NCBI RefSeq assembly: GCF_012767755.2
Contig: NZ_AP023189.1
Location: 1,736,001-1,800,000 of the forward strand
Length of the DNA: 64,000 bases
Source: Pseudomonas tohonis
GTDB taxonomy: Bacteria; Pseudomonadota; Gammaproteobacteria; Pseudomonadales; Pseudomonadaceae
Reading direction: 5' to 3'
The position numbers and the translations under genes are program-made. The notes beneath the pieces are model-generated. The model was not told where the DNA came from and searched no databases. It saw only the letters and a program-made list of their open reading frames with translations. Shown in pieces: positions 34,428 through 43,356 of this stretch. The first letter of the stretch is position 1, and every line of letters begins with the position of its first letter.

Positions 34428-35816
34428 TCAGAGAATGACCTTGTCGCGCAGTTTCTCGGCAGCCAGTTGCAGCGCCTGGATGACCTTTTCCTTGTCGTAG
34501 TTCTGGATGCCGTTGGTGTCCAGGTACATGGAGAAGCCCGGCAATTCGTGCTCGACGTAGCTGGAGGTGGCGCCCAGGTCGCGGCGGAAGTCCACCACCT
34601 GGTAGATCTGCACGGGGCGGGCGAAGCCCTTGACGGTGATCTGGCCCTTGTCGCGGCACATGATCACGTCCTTGATCAGCGAGTAGGTCTCGTGGGAGAT
34701 GAGGATCTCGCCGGCCTCGGAAGCGCTTTCCAGGCGGCTGGCGAGGTTCACGTCGCGGCCGATGATGGTGTAGTCCATGCGCGTGTCGGCGCCGAAGTTG
34801 CCCACCGTGCAATAGCCGGTGTTCAGGCCCATGCGGATTTCCAGGGGCTTGGTGATGCCCTGGGCGCGCCACTGCTGGCGCAGCACCTTCATGTGCTTGC
34901 GCATGGCGATGGCCATGGATACGGCGGCCACGGCGTCCTTTTTGGCGCCCTGGGTGGAGGGGTCGCCGAAGAACACCATCACGCAGTCGCCGACGAACTT
35001 GTCGATGGTGCCGCCGTATTTCAGGGCGATCTTCGACATCTCGTTGAGGTAGTTGTTGAGCAGGTCGGTCAGGGCCTCGGCCTCCAGCTCCTCGGACAGC
35101 TCGGTGAAGCCCTTGATGTCGGAGAAGAACACGGTGAGCTTCTTGCGCTGGGTCTCCAGGCGCACGTGGCGCTTGCCGCTGAAGATCATTTCCCAGACCT
35201 GCGGCGACAGGTATTTGGCGAGGTTGCGGGCCAGGCGCGCGGCCTTTTCCTGCTCCAGCTTGATCTCGCTGCGCGCCAGCGCCAGGCGCAGGCCCTGCTG
35301 GTGCACGAAGAAGGCGGTGATGCAGACGTAGAGCGTGGTGAAGCAGATGCTGACGAAGGACACCAGAGCCGGGGTCGCGAGCTTCAGGTCCGGGTGCGCG
35401 ACCACCGTGGTCAGCACCGTGGCGCTGGCGGCCACGAGGATCGCCAGGCCCAGTTGGCGCAGGCCACCGATGATCAGTGCGCTGAACGACAGGGTGAGCA
35501 TGAACATCAGGCTCGGCACCACCGAGAAACCGAGCAGGGCCGCGCCGGCGCCGGCGTGCAGGGCGTCGATGAACAGCAGGATCAGGTGGGTGCGCTCGGG
35601 GTGGTCACGCTTGAAGCGCAGGCTCAGGTGATGGGCCAGGTGCGGATAGAGCAGGGCGTAGGGGACCATCCACAGCACGTCGTAGGAGAAGTACTGGATG
35701 TAGCTGCCGGCGGCGATGCTGGCGGCCGTGGCGATATAAGCCAGTACGCGGGAGTAATACTCGCGAAGCGGCGGGGTCGGAAGACTGCTGAGCCGGTCTA
35801 GATTGGCTGACTTCAT
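34428..35816 (-). CDS. cyaB: Class III adenylate cyclase with MASE2 domain
   Basis: 462 residues from the start MKSANLDRLSS, the length of P. aeruginosa CyaB. The N-terminal MASE2 domain has about six TM segments (about 28-190). A linker helix follows, then a class III cyclase domain (about 240-420). Metal aspartates lie in FFSDIKGFT and GDCVMVFFGD. The adenine-selecting pair is present as Lys in TIDKFVGD and Asp in RMDYTIIGRDVNLASRLE, so the product should be cAMP. In P. aeruginosa CyaB is the main cyclase feeding Vfr and is linked to type IV pilus signalling. It stands alone with its own terminator. Confidence 0.95.
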   Translation of the reverse strand: MKSANLDRLSSLPTPPLREYYSRVLAYIATAASIAAGSYIQYFSYDVLWMVPYALLYPHLAHHLSLRFKRDHPERTHLILLFIDALHAGAGAALLGFSVVPSLMFMLTLSFSALIIGGLRQLGLAILVAASATVLTTVVAHPDLKLATPALVSFVSICFTTLYVCITAFFVHQQGLRLALARSEIKLEQEKAARLARNLAKYLSPQVWEMIFSGKRHVRLETQRKKLTVFFSDIKGFTELSEELEAEALTDLLNNYLNEMSKIALKYGGTIDKFVGDCVMVFFGDPSTQGAKKDAVAAVSMAIAMRKHMKVLRQQWRAQGITKPLEIRMGLNTGYCTVGNFGADTRMDYTIIGRDVNLASRLESASEAGEILISHETYSLIKDVIMCRDKGQITVKGFARPVQIYQVVDFRRDLGATSSYVEHELPGFSMYLDTNGIQNYDKEKVIQALQLAAEKLRDKVIL

Positions 35817-35969
35817 GTAAGCGAACGATCCCTGATGATTTTCTGACGCGACGTACGGGCGTCCGATGGTCTGCAAGACCTGAGCCAATGCCTGGCGGGT
35901 GCGGGATCATAACCAAGTGCCACTACGGCGGCCAAGCATGGCCGCCGAACGGTGGCACGGCCTCGACGT

Positions 35970-36557
35970 TCAGCTCGCGTTGCGCTCCATCACGGCCTTG
36001 TAGATCGACTGCCTGGGTTGGGCGAAGACGCGGCGCAGCATGGGCTCGAAGTATTCCAGGGGCAGGTGTTCGGCCTCGGGGTCGAAAGCGGCGGCGTCGT
36101 AGCGTGCACAGAACTCGATGGTCTGGCGGTACTGCGGGTGGTCCTTGAACTGCTCGCGCAGGTGGCGATCCAGGCCCAGGTGATGGAAGAAGTAGTAGCC
36201 CTGGAAGATCGCGTGCTTCTCCACCATCCAGTGGTTCTCGGGGCTGACGAAGGGCTTGAGCATCGCCGCGGCGATGTCGGCGTGGTTGAAGGAGCCGAGG
36301 GTGTCGCCGATGTCGTGGAGCAGGGCGCAGACCACGTATTCCTCATCCTGGCCGTCGCGGTGGGCGAGGGTGGCGGTCTGCAGCGAGTGGGTCAGGCGGT
36401 CGACCGGGAAGCCGCCGAAGTCGCCATCCAGCAGCCTGAGGTGGGTGAGGATGCGGTCCGGGAGCTGGGCGGCGTAGCGGGCGAAGTCCTGGGCGATGAT
36501 GCTCCAGTCCTCGGCGGTACCGTCTTCCATGTGGGTGAAGCGGGCGTGGGCATTCAT
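35970..36557 (-). CDS. HD-domain protein, PhnZ/TmpB-like
   Basis: 195 residues, cytoplasmic, all-helical. The HD signature ALLHDIGDTLGSFNHADIAA and later HAIFQGYYFFHHLG resemble HD proteins related to the mixed-valent diiron oxygenases (PhnZ) more than classic HD phosphohydrolases. I cannot decide between hydrolase and oxygenase from sequence alone. It is downstream of the DUF962 gene (35-nt gap) and probably co-transcribed. A divergent AraC regulator lies beyond. Confidence 0.82.
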   Translation of the reverse strand: MNAHARFTHMEDGTAEDWSIIAQDFARYAAQLPDRILTHLRLLDGDFGGFPVDRLTHSLQTATLAHRDGQDEEYVVCALLHDIGDTLGSFNHADIAAAMLKPFVSPENHWMVEKHAIFQGYYFFHHLGLDRHLREQFKDHPQYRQTIEFCARYDAAAFDPEAEHLPLEYFEPMLRRVFAQPRQSIYKAVMERNAS

Positions 36558-36592
36558 CGGGGGCCTCTCTTGTTGTTGTTTTCGGGGGCTTG

Positions 36593-36910
36593 CTAGAAGC
36601 GGATGCGGCCGGTGAAGGCGTCCTTCAGCATCACCCAGTCGCCCATCAGGCTGTAGAGCGGGTACTTGAAGGTGGCGGGGCGGTTCTTCTCGAACACGAA
36701 GTGACCGACCCAGGCGAAGCCGTAGCCGGCAACGGGCAGGGCCAGCAGCCACAGCCACTGCTGGGTGACGAGGGCGTAGGCGAGGATGCTCAGGACCAGC
36801 AGACTGCCGACGTAGTGCAGGCGGCGGCATACGTCGTTGCTGTGTTCCTGGAGGTAATAGGGGTAGAACTCGGCGAAGCTGCTGAAACGCTCGGCGGGCG
36901 CGGTGCTCAT
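36593..36910 (-). CDS. DUF962/Mpo1-like membrane protein
   Basis: 105 residues. The family pattern is complete: FAEFYPYYLQEHSNDVCRRLHYVGSLL, two to three hydrophobic segments, and WVGHFVFEKNRPATFKYPLYSLMGDWVM. Yeast Mpo1, of this family, is an Fe(II)-dependent dioxygenase that alpha-oxidises 2-hydroxy fatty acids; its conserved histidines (HYVG, GHFVFEK) are present here. The bacterial substrate is not established. First gene of a two-gene leftward unit with the HD protein. Confidence 0.88.
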   Translation of the reverse strand: MSTAPAERFSSFAEFYPYYLQEHSNDVCRRLHYVGSLLVLSILAYALVTQQWLWLLALPVAGYGFAWVGHFVFEKNRPATFKYPLYSLMGDWVMLKDAFTGRIRF

Positions 36911-36948
36911 GGGGATGTCTCCTCTTTCTTGTAGGAAGAGAGTGTAGG

Positions 36949-36970
36949 ACTGGTACCTTTCCAGACCAGT
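36949..36970. promoter_or_regulatory. Inverted repeat in the AraC/DUF962 divergent promoter region
   Basis: ACTGGT-N10-ACCAGT lies in the 138-nt gap between the divergent starts. It is a candidate regulator site for one or both transcripts. Confidence 0.4.
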
Positions 36971-37048
36971 GACATTAGGTGCCAGTTTAGTATCCTTCGT
37001 CGCCAGACCCTGTCCTGTGGTCTCCGTCTGACAGAACAAGAAGGCGCC

Positions 37049-38050
37049 ATGAGCGAACGTACCACGTCATCGAGCTGGGCCCTGGGGATCGTCCAGGCGC
37101 TGGAAATGGGCGGCGTCGACTGCCGCAACCTGTTCCCCGAACTGGGGCTCGACTACGCCGCCCTGAACGATCCCGATGCCCGTTTCCCCCAGGACGGCAT
37201 GACCCGCCTGTGGTTGCGCGCGGTGGAGCTGTCGGGCAACCCGGCCATCGGCCTGAACATGGCCAAGGTGGTGAGGCCGGCGTCCTTCCACGTGGTGGGT
37301 TATGCGCTGATGTCCAGCCGCACCCTCAAGGAGGGCTTCGCCCGCCTGGTGCGCTACCAGCGGATCATCGCCGAGGGCGCGGACCTGAGTTTTCGCGCCA
37401 CCCCCGACGGCTATGCGCTGATCCTGGCGATCCATGGCGACCGCCTGCCGCCGGCGCGGCAGAGCGCCGAGGCGTCCATGGCCTATTCCCTGGCCTTCTG
37501 CCGCTGGATGACGGGGCGGCCGATCAACCCGCTGGAAATCCGCTTCCAGGGCCCGCCGCCTGCGGACATGGAGCCCTATCGCCAGGTGTTCCAGGCGCCG
37601 CTGCGGTTCAACGCCGAGCACTATGCGCTGCTGTTCGACCGCGCCGACATGGAGACGCCGCTGCCCACGGCCAACGAGTCCCTGGCGCAGCTGCACGACC
37701 GCTTCGCTGGCGAGTACCTGGCGCGTTTCTCCGGCAGCCGCGTGACCCACCAGGCGCGCCAGGTTCTGTGCCGCCTGTTGCCCCAGGGCGAACCCAAGCG
37801 CGAGGTGGTGGCCAGCACCCTGCACCTGTCCCAGCGCACCCTGCAGCGCCGCCTGCAGGAAGAGGGCACCAGCTTCCAGCAACTGCTGGACGACACCCGT
37901 CGCGAGCTCGCCGAGCAGTACCTGGCACAGCCCAACCTGACGTTGCTGGAGACTGCCTACCTGCTGGGCTTCGCCGACCCGAGCAACTTCTTCCGCGCCT
38001 TCCGCCGCTGGTTCGACGCCACGCCGGGCGAGTACCGCGCGCGCCTGTAA
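37049..38050 (+). CDS. AraC-family regulator with OruR-type N-terminal domain
   Basis: 333 residues. The N-terminal arabinose-binding-like DUF (about 15-200) has the LELGLDYAALNDPDARF and FHVVGYALMSSRTLKEGF segments typical of the OruR/ArgR-type AraC group. The C-terminal helix-turn-helix pair (about 235-333) shows VVASTLHLSQRTLQRRLQEEG and LETAYLLGFADPSNFFRAFRRWF. It is divergent from the DUF962-HD pair, so control of that pair is plausible. The inducer is unknown; homologues respond to amino acids or quorum-related and lipid compounds. Confidence 0.92.
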   Translation: MSERTTSSSWALGIVQALEMGGVDCRNLFPELGLDYAALNDPDARFPQDGMTRLWLRAVELSGNPAIGLNMAKVVRPASFHVVGYALMSSRTLKEGFARLVRYQRIIAEGADLSFRATPDGYALILAIHGDRLPPARQSAEASMAYSLAFCRWMTGRPINPLEIRFQGPPPADMEPYRQVFQAPLRFNAEHYALLFDRADMETPLPTANESLAQLHDRFAGEYLARFSGSRVTHQARQVLCRLLPQGEPKREVVASTLHLSQRTLQRRLQEEGTSFQQLLDDTRRELAEQYLAQPNLTLLETAYLLGFADPSNFFRAFRRWFDATPGEYRARL

Positions 38051-38080
38051 TCGCCTTCCGGAGTCTGTAGGGGGATGTAG

Positions 38081-38098
38081 GGGCGACTTCAGTCGCCC
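38081..38098. repeat. Short palindromic extragenic element
   Basis: GGGCGACT-TC-AGTCGCCC, preceded by GTAGGG, is a familiar Pseudomonas intergenic element between convergent genes. The rest of the 153-nt gap shows nothing else. Confidence 0.65.
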
Positions 38099-38203
38099 GG
38101 CTCGCCCAGCGCGGCTGGGGGAGGCCAGGCGCCGCCCCTGTTCAGTGGACCTGCGCGTTCACGAGGGTGACGCGGCACGCAGGTGCCTGTGCGCGAAGCC
38201 GCC

Positions 38204-39658
38204 TCAATGCCGCCAGAAATACGGCGTGCAGATCACCAGCACGGTGATGATCTCCAGGCGGCCCAGCAGCATGCCGAGGGAGAGCAGCCACTTGGCGCCG
38301 TCCGGCAGGCTGGAGAAGTTGCCCGCCGGCCCGATCACCTCGCCCAGGCCCGGCCCCACGCCGGAGACGGTGCTGGCGGCGCCGGTGAGTGCGGTGATCC
38401 AGTCCACCCCCATCAGCGACAGGCCCAGGGCCATGACGCAGATGGTGATGGTGAAGAAGAACGAGAAGGTGAGGATCGAGCGGACGATCTCTTCGTCGAG
38501 GCGGTGGCCGTTGTACTTCTGCTTGATCACCGCGCGGGGGTGGATCAACTGGTAGAGGTTGGCCTTGAGCAGGATGTAGGCGACCTGGAAGCGGAAGATC
38601 TTGATGCCGCCGGCGGTGGACCCGGAGCAGCCGCCGATGAAGCCCAGGTAGAAGAACAGCATCAGCGAGAAGTTGCCCCACAGGCTGTAGTCGCCCAGGG
38701 CGAAGCCGGTGGTGGTGAGGATCGAGGTGGTGTTGACCGCGACGTGGCGCAGTGCCTCGGTCCAGGGCAGGTCGGTGGTCAGCCAGTACCAGGTGCCCAG
38801 CACCAGCCAGGTCGCGAGCAGCAGGCCGAGGAAGCCGCGTACCTGGTGGTCCTTGATCAGCGCCTTGCGGTGCCCGCGCAGGGTGGAGACGTAGAGGGCG
38901 AAGGGCAGGCTGCCGAGGATCATCACCACCACCGCGACCCAGTGAACGGCCGGCTGGTGCCATTTGGCCAGGGACTGGTCGGAGGTGGAGAACCCCCCGG
39001 TGGAAATCGCCGACATGGCGTGGTTGACCGCGTCGAAGGGGCTCATGCCGGCCAGCCAGAAACCCAGGGTGCCGAGCAGGGTGAAGCTGACGTAAACCAG
39101 GACGATAAACTTGGCCACCATGTGCGAGCGCGGCATGACCTTGTCGGAGCGGTCGGAGGACTCGGTCTGGAACAGGCGCATGCCGCCGATGCGCAGCAGC
39201 GGCAGGATCGCCACGGCCATGCCGATGAAGCCGATGCCCCCCAGCCAGTGCAGCAGCGAGCGCCAGATGAGGATGCCGGGCGACATGGTGTCCAGCCCGC
39301 TGAGCACGGTGGCGCCGGTGGCGGTGACGCCCGACATGCTCTCGAAGAAGGCGTCGGTGTAGCTGATGTGCTGGGTGAAGAGGAACGGCAGCGCGGCGAA
39401 GATCGCCACCACCACCCAGCTGGAAACGGTGAGCAGGTACATGTCGCGCGGGCGCAGGTGCACGTGCTCGGGGCGCCCGGGGATGACCAGCGCCAGGCCG
39501 GCGAGGAAGGTGATCAGGCTCGACCAGACGAAGGAGTGGATGTCCTGGGTGCGTTCGAAGATGAACAGCGTCAGCACGGGGATGGCCATGCTCACGGCCA
39601 GGGTGATCAGGAATATGCCGATGATGAAGCCGATGATGCGCAGGGTCGGCAATGCCAT
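38204..39658 (-). CDS. trkH: TrkH potassium uptake protein, copy 1
   Basis: 484 residues with the four pore-loop plan of SKT transporters. P-loop landmarks: SGVTATGATVL, ISTGGFSTSD, ILTTTGFALGD and TVSGVGPGLG. The protein is the K+-translocating subunit; TrkA (not in this window) gates it in the cytoplasm. It lies 76 nt downstream of a second trkH on the same strand. The proteins have the same length and share most residues, so it is a tandem duplication. Which copy is ancestral is not clear from sequence. Confidence 0.95.
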   Translation of the reverse strand: MALPTLRIIGFIIGIFLITLAVSMAIPVLTLFIFERTQDIHSFVWSSLITFLAGLALVIPGRPEHVHLRPRDMYLLTVSSWVVVAIFAALPFLFTQHISYTDAFFESMSGVTATGATVLSGLDTMSPGILIWRSLLHWLGGIGFIGMAVAILPLLRIGGMRLFQTESSDRSDKVMPRSHMVAKFIVLVYVSFTLLGTLGFWLAGMSPFDAVNHAMSAISTGGFSTSDQSLAKWHQPAVHWVAVVVMILGSLPFALYVSTLRGHRKALIKDHQVRGFLGLLLATWLVLGTWYWLTTDLPWTEALRHVAVNTTSILTTTGFALGDYSLWGNFSLMLFFYLGFIGGCSGSTAGGIKIFRFQVAYILLKANLYQLIHPRAVIKQKYNGHRLDEEIVRSILTFSFFFTITICVMALGLSLMGVDWITALTGAASTVSGVGPGLGEVIGPAGNFSSLPDGAKWLLSLGMLLGRLEIITVLVICTPYFWRH

Positions 39659-39734
39659 GGGTCGAGCTCTGAGTTGTCGAGGTCGCCATTCTATCCGGGC
39701 TGGGCGACCTGTCCATGCTCACCGCCTCCGGGGG

Positions 39735-41189
39735 TCAGTGCTTCCAGAAGGCGCGGGTGAAAAGCACCAGGACGGTGAGGATCTCCAGGCGGCCGAGGAG
39801 CATGCCGAAGGTCAGCAGCCATTTCGCCGCATCCGGCAGGCTGGAGAAGTTGCCGACCGGGCCGATGGTCGGTCCCAGCCCGGGGCCGACGTTGCAGACC
39901 GCGGTGGCGGCGCCCGTGATGGCGGTGGTCCAGTCGAGGCCGATCAGGCACAGGCCCAGGGCGATGACGCCGATGGTCACGGTGAAGAAGAAGGAGAAGG
40001 TGATCAACGAGCGCACGATTTCCTCGTCGATGTTGTGCCCGTTGTACTTCTGCCGGATCACCGCCCGGGGGTGCACCAGTTGCTGCAGGTTGGCCTTGAG
40101 CATGACCAGGGCGACCTGGAAGCGGAATATCTTCAGGCCGCCGGCGGTGGAGCCGGAGCAGCCGCCGACGAAGGTCAGGTAGAAGAAGAGCATCACCGAG
40201 AAGCTGCCCCACAGGGTGTAGTCGCCCAGGGCGATACCGGTGGTCGTGACCACCGAGGTGACGTTGACGGCGACGATGCGGACGGCGTCGAGCCAGCTGT
40301 TGCTGGAGTTGGCCCAGTACCAGGTGCCGAACAGCAGCCAGGTGACCACCAGGAAGAGCAGGAAGCCCCTCACCTGATGGTCGCGGACCAGGGCCTTGCG
40401 ATTTCCGCGCAGGCTGGCGACATACAGCGTGAAGGGAAGGCTGCCGAGGATCATCACTGCCACGGCGACCCAGTGCACCGCTGGCTGCGGCCAGTGCGCG
40501 ATGGAGCTGTCGGAGGTGGAGAAACCGCCGGTCGAAATCAGGGAAGCGGCATGGTTGAGCGCTTCGAAAGGGGTCATGCCGGCCAGCCAGAAGGCCAGGG
40601 TGCCAAGGGCGGTGAGGCCGATGTAGACGAGGAGGATGTACTTGGCCGCCATGTGCGAACGCGGCATGACCTTCTCACCCCAGTCGGAGGACTCCGTCTG
40701 GAACAGGCGCATGCCGCCGATACGCAGCAGCGGCAGGATCGCCACGGCCATGCCGATGAAGCCGATGCCCCCCAGCCAGTGCAGCATCGAGCGCCACAGC
40801 AACAGGCCGGGCGAGGCGGAGTCCAGCCCGGTGAGGACGGTCGAGCCGGTGGTGGTGATGCCGGACATGGTTTCGAAGAAGGCGTCGGTGTAGCTGATGT
40901 GCTGGATGAACACCATCGGCAGTGCCGCGAAGCAGCACACGACCACCCAGCTCGCCGTGGTCAGCAGGTACATGTCGCGGGGGCGCATGTGCGAGTGCTC
41001 GGGCCGCCCCTGGGCCACCAGGGCGATGCCGGATGCGAAGGTGATCAAGCTCGACCAGGTGAAGGCGCTGAGGTCGTCGGTGCGTTCGAACACCAGCAGC
41101 GCCAGCATGGGAATGACCATGCTGGCGGACAGGGTGATGAGAAAGATGCCGATGATGAAGGCGATGATGCGGAGGGTCGGCAGCGCCAT
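39735..41189 (-). CDS. trkH: TrkH potassium uptake protein, copy 2
   Basis: 484 residues, start MALPTLRIIAF as in copy 1. P-loops read SGITTTGSTVL, ISTGGFSTSD, VVTTTGIALGD and AVCNVGPGLG. The last differs from copy 1 (SGVGPG to CNVGPG) but keeps the pore glycines. HPRAVI(K/R)QKYNGH is shared by both. Roles may differ in affinity or regulation; this is inference. It is the upstream gene of the pair and is divergent from the nitroreductase gene across a 132-nt gap. Confidence 0.95.
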   Translation of the reverse strand: MALPTLRIIAFIIGIFLITLSASMVIPMLALLVFERTDDLSAFTWSSLITFASGIALVAQGRPEHSHMRPRDMYLLTTASWVVVCCFAALPMVFIQHISYTDAFFETMSGITTTGSTVLTGLDSASPGLLLWRSMLHWLGGIGFIGMAVAILPLLRIGGMRLFQTESSDWGEKVMPRSHMAAKYILLVYIGLTALGTLAFWLAGMTPFEALNHAASLISTGGFSTSDSSIAHWPQPAVHWVAVAVMILGSLPFTLYVASLRGNRKALVRDHQVRGFLLFLVVTWLLFGTWYWANSSNSWLDAVRIVAVNVTSVVTTTGIALGDYTLWGSFSVMLFFYLTFVGGCSGSTAGGLKIFRFQVALVMLKANLQQLVHPRAVIRQKYNGHNIDEEIVRSLITFSFFFTVTIGVIALGLCLIGLDWTTAITGAATAVCNVGPGLGPTIGPVGNFSSLPDAAKWLLTFGMLLGRLEILTVLVLFTRAFWKH

Positions 41190-41285
41190 GGCAAGTCTGG
41201 CCCGGTGGACGAGGAGCGAGATTCTACGCAGGTGCATGGGACTGTAAAGCGATGTCGTATATCGGGAACGTTTCGCAACTTCGGC

Positions 41286-41291
41286 TAGAAT
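41286..41291 (+). promoter_or_regulatory. Candidate -10 box of the nitroreductase gene
   Basis: TAGAAT lies 30 nt before the ATG. No good -35 is visible at 16-18 nt. Confidence 0.45.
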
Positions 41292-41321
41292 GCCGCTTCA
41301 CTCGAACCTGGAGGTGGCCCG

Positions 41322-41879
41322 ATGGAGGCTCTCGACGCTCTGCTCAACCGCGTATCCCTGTCTCGCCTGGTGGAGCCGGCGCCCGATGCGGCGCAACGCG
41401 AGGTGCTGTTCCGCGCCGCCCTGCGCGCCCCGGACCATGGCTACCTGCGGCCCTGGCGCTTCCTCACCATCGAGGGCGAGGCACGCAACCGGTTGGGCGA
41501 GCTGTTCGCCGAGGCGGTGAAGGCCAGGGACCCGCAGGCGCCCGAGGCTGCGGTGAACAAGGCCCTCGGCATGCCACTGCGTGCGCCGCTGCTGGTGGCG
41601 GTGATCGCCCGCCTGACCGCCGGGCACAAGGTGCCGGAAAGCGAGCAGGTGCTGTCGGCGGGCTGCGCCGCCCACGGCATCCTCCTGGCCGCCCATGCCC
41701 AGGGGCTGGGCGCCATCTGGCGCACCGGCGAGCTGAGCTACGACCGCCATGTCGCCCGTGGCCTGGGCCTGGCCGACAACGAGCAGGTCGTGGGTTTCCT
41801 CTACCTGGGCAGTGTGGAAGGCGACCGCCGCAGCCCGCCGGAGCTGGCTCCGGCTGATTTCGTGAACGCCTGGGGCTGA
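41322..41879 (+). CDS. YdjA-type NAD(P)H nitroreductase
   Basis: 185 residues of the FMN-dependent nitroreductase fold. RAPDHGYLRPWRFLTIEG at the N-terminus and GLGAIWRTGELSYDR in the second half are the YdjA signatures. It is smaller than NfsB-type enzymes, as usual for YdjA. FMN-bound homodimer by family. The physiological substrate is unknown. GGAGG lies just before the start. It is monocistronic with a strong terminator. Confidence 0.92.
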   Translation: MEALDALLNRVSLSRLVEPAPDAAQREVLFRAALRAPDHGYLRPWRFLTIEGEARNRLGELFAEAVKARDPQAPEAAVNKALGMPLRAPLLVAVIARLTAGHKVPESEQVLSAGCAAHGILLAAHAQGLGAIWRTGELSYDRHVARGLGLADNEQVVGFLYLGSVEGDRRSPPELAPADFVNAWG

Positions 41880-41905
41880 TCGACTGATCCACGGCGGGAC
41901 CGAAG

Positions 41906-41939
41906 AACCCGGCTGGAGATACCTCCGCCGGGTTTTTTA
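41906..41939. terminator. Terminator between the nitroreductase gene and cpxA
   Basis: A stem AACCCGGC/GCCGGGTT (41906-41913 with 41927-41934) with an inner GGAG/CTCC and a T6 tract (41933-41938) serves the rightward gene. Its right edge overlaps the last codons of leftward cpxA. Confidence 0.9.
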
Positions 41940-43277
41940 TTGCCTGGGGGACACCCGGCCTTGCGGGTGCAGCGGCAGTTCGATGCTGGCGACGAAGCCA
42001 CCGCCGGGGTGGTTGGCCAGTGCCAGCGAGCCGCCGTGGCGTTCGACGGCGCGACGGGCGATGGCCAGCCCGAGGCCATGGCCCGCTGCGGCCTGGCCCG
42101 GCGCGCGGTAGAAGGGTTCGCCCAACTGCGCCAGGTGCTCCGGTGCGACGCCAGGGCCGTGGTCGCGGACCTGCACGCGCAACAGGCCGTCGGCCTGGCT
42201 GGCATCCAGCTCCACCGGCTGTTCGGCCGGGTTGAAGCGCAGGGCGTTGCGCAGGAGGTTGTCCAGGGCGCGCTCCAGCATGTCCGGCCAGCCGTCCAGG
42301 CGCAGCTCGGCGGGGCAGCGGATCTCGATGCGCTGCTCGGGGTAGAGCAGGCGCGCGTCGTCGGCGAGGCCCGCCAGCAGAGGGCGCAGCTCGATCGGGT
42401 GGGTCGCGCCGGGTTCTGCATCCAGGCGCGCCAGGGCGAGTATCTCGCTGATCAGCGCTTCCAGCCGGTCGCATTCCTGGCCCAGGCGCGGCCACAGGGC
42501 CTCGCGCTGTTGGGGTTCCGCGCGTTCGGCCAGGGCCAGGGCGATGCGCAGGCGCGCCAGGGGCGAGCGCAGCTCGTGGGAGACGTCACGCAGCAGCTGG
42601 CGCTGGCTGCCGATCAGCCCCTGCAGGCGCTGCCCCATGCGGTTGAAGTCGCCGGCGAGCACGCCGAGTTCGTCACGGCGCCGGGACAGGCGTTCCAGGC
42701 TGTCCTGCTGGTAGGCGGTCTTGCCGAGGTCGTGCACGGCACGGCGCAGGCGGTTCAACGGACGGGTGATGTAGAGGGTCAGTGCCAGGCTGAACAGGGT
42801 CAGCACCACCAGGGCGATGCCCAGGGCGCTGAAGGGCCAGAGCAGGCTGCCGCGGTGCCAGGCTTCCAGTTCGGGGTAGGGGATGCGGTAGATCAGCAGG
42901 AACGAGTCGCCGCTGCGCGGGCTGGTGTATTCCTCGGTGAGGCGGCGCCAGGGCAGGCGCTCGTCGTGCTGGCGGGCCTCGAAGGCGGCGGCGCGGGGCG
43001 GGAAGGTGCCGCGCACCACCGGCTGGCCGCTGTCGTTGAGGATCTGCACGTCGATGCGGGCGCGGCGCTTGAACTGTTCGAGCAGGCGTTGCACCTCGTC
43101 CGGCCCGCCGATCTCGTAGCGCTGCACCAGGGTTTCCGCCAGGCCCTGCAGGGCAGGGTGGCGGCTGAGGATCCAGGCGTCCTGGTTGAGGGCGCGGCCC
43201 AGCAGCATGGCGAGGCCGGCGACCAGCGCCAGGGCGAGCCAGAAGGCGGCGAGGATCCGCCAGAACAGTGAACGCAC
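41937..43277 (-). CDS. cpxA: Envelope-stress sensor histidine kinase CpxA
   Basis: 446 residues from the GTG at 43277, which follows AGGAG; an ATG 8 codons upstream is an alternative. Order: TM1 (about 3-26), periplasmic sensor (about 27-150), TM2 (about 153-180), HAMP, HisKA with RDVSHELRSPLARLR (phosphorylated His), and HATPase with DNLLRNALRF, GPGV and GHGLGLAIARR. Partner: CpxR, two genes upstream. The CpxP-like protein lies between them. In characterised systems CpxP holds CpxA inactive until misfolded periplasmic protein accumulates. Confidence 0.92.
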   Translation of the reverse strand: MRSLFWRILAAFWLALALVAGLAMLLGRALNQDAWILSRHPALQGLAETLVQRYEIGGPDEVQRLLEQFKRRARIDVQILNDSGQPVVRGTFPPRAAAFEARQHDERLPWRRLTEEYTSPRSGDSFLLIYRIPYPELEAWHRGSLLWPFSALGIALVVLTLFSLALTLYITRPLNRLRRAVHDLGKTAYQQDSLERLSRRRDELGVLAGDFNRMGQRLQGLIGSQRQLLRDVSHELRSPLARLRIALALAERAEPQQREALWPRLGQECDRLEALISEILALARLDAEPGATHPIELRPLLAGLADDARLLYPEQRIEIRCPAELRLDGWPDMLERALDNLLRNALRFNPAEQPVELDASQADGLLRVQVRDHGPGVAPEHLAQLGEPFYRAPGQAAAGHGLGLAIARRAVERHGGSLALANHPGGGFVASIELPLHPQGRVSPRQ

Positions 43278-43356
43278 GCGAGTCTCCTCCGGAAACGGCA
43301 AAGCCCATCAGGCGGGTGCCTGATGGGCGCTGGGGCTGGCGGTCAGGCCGCCACGG

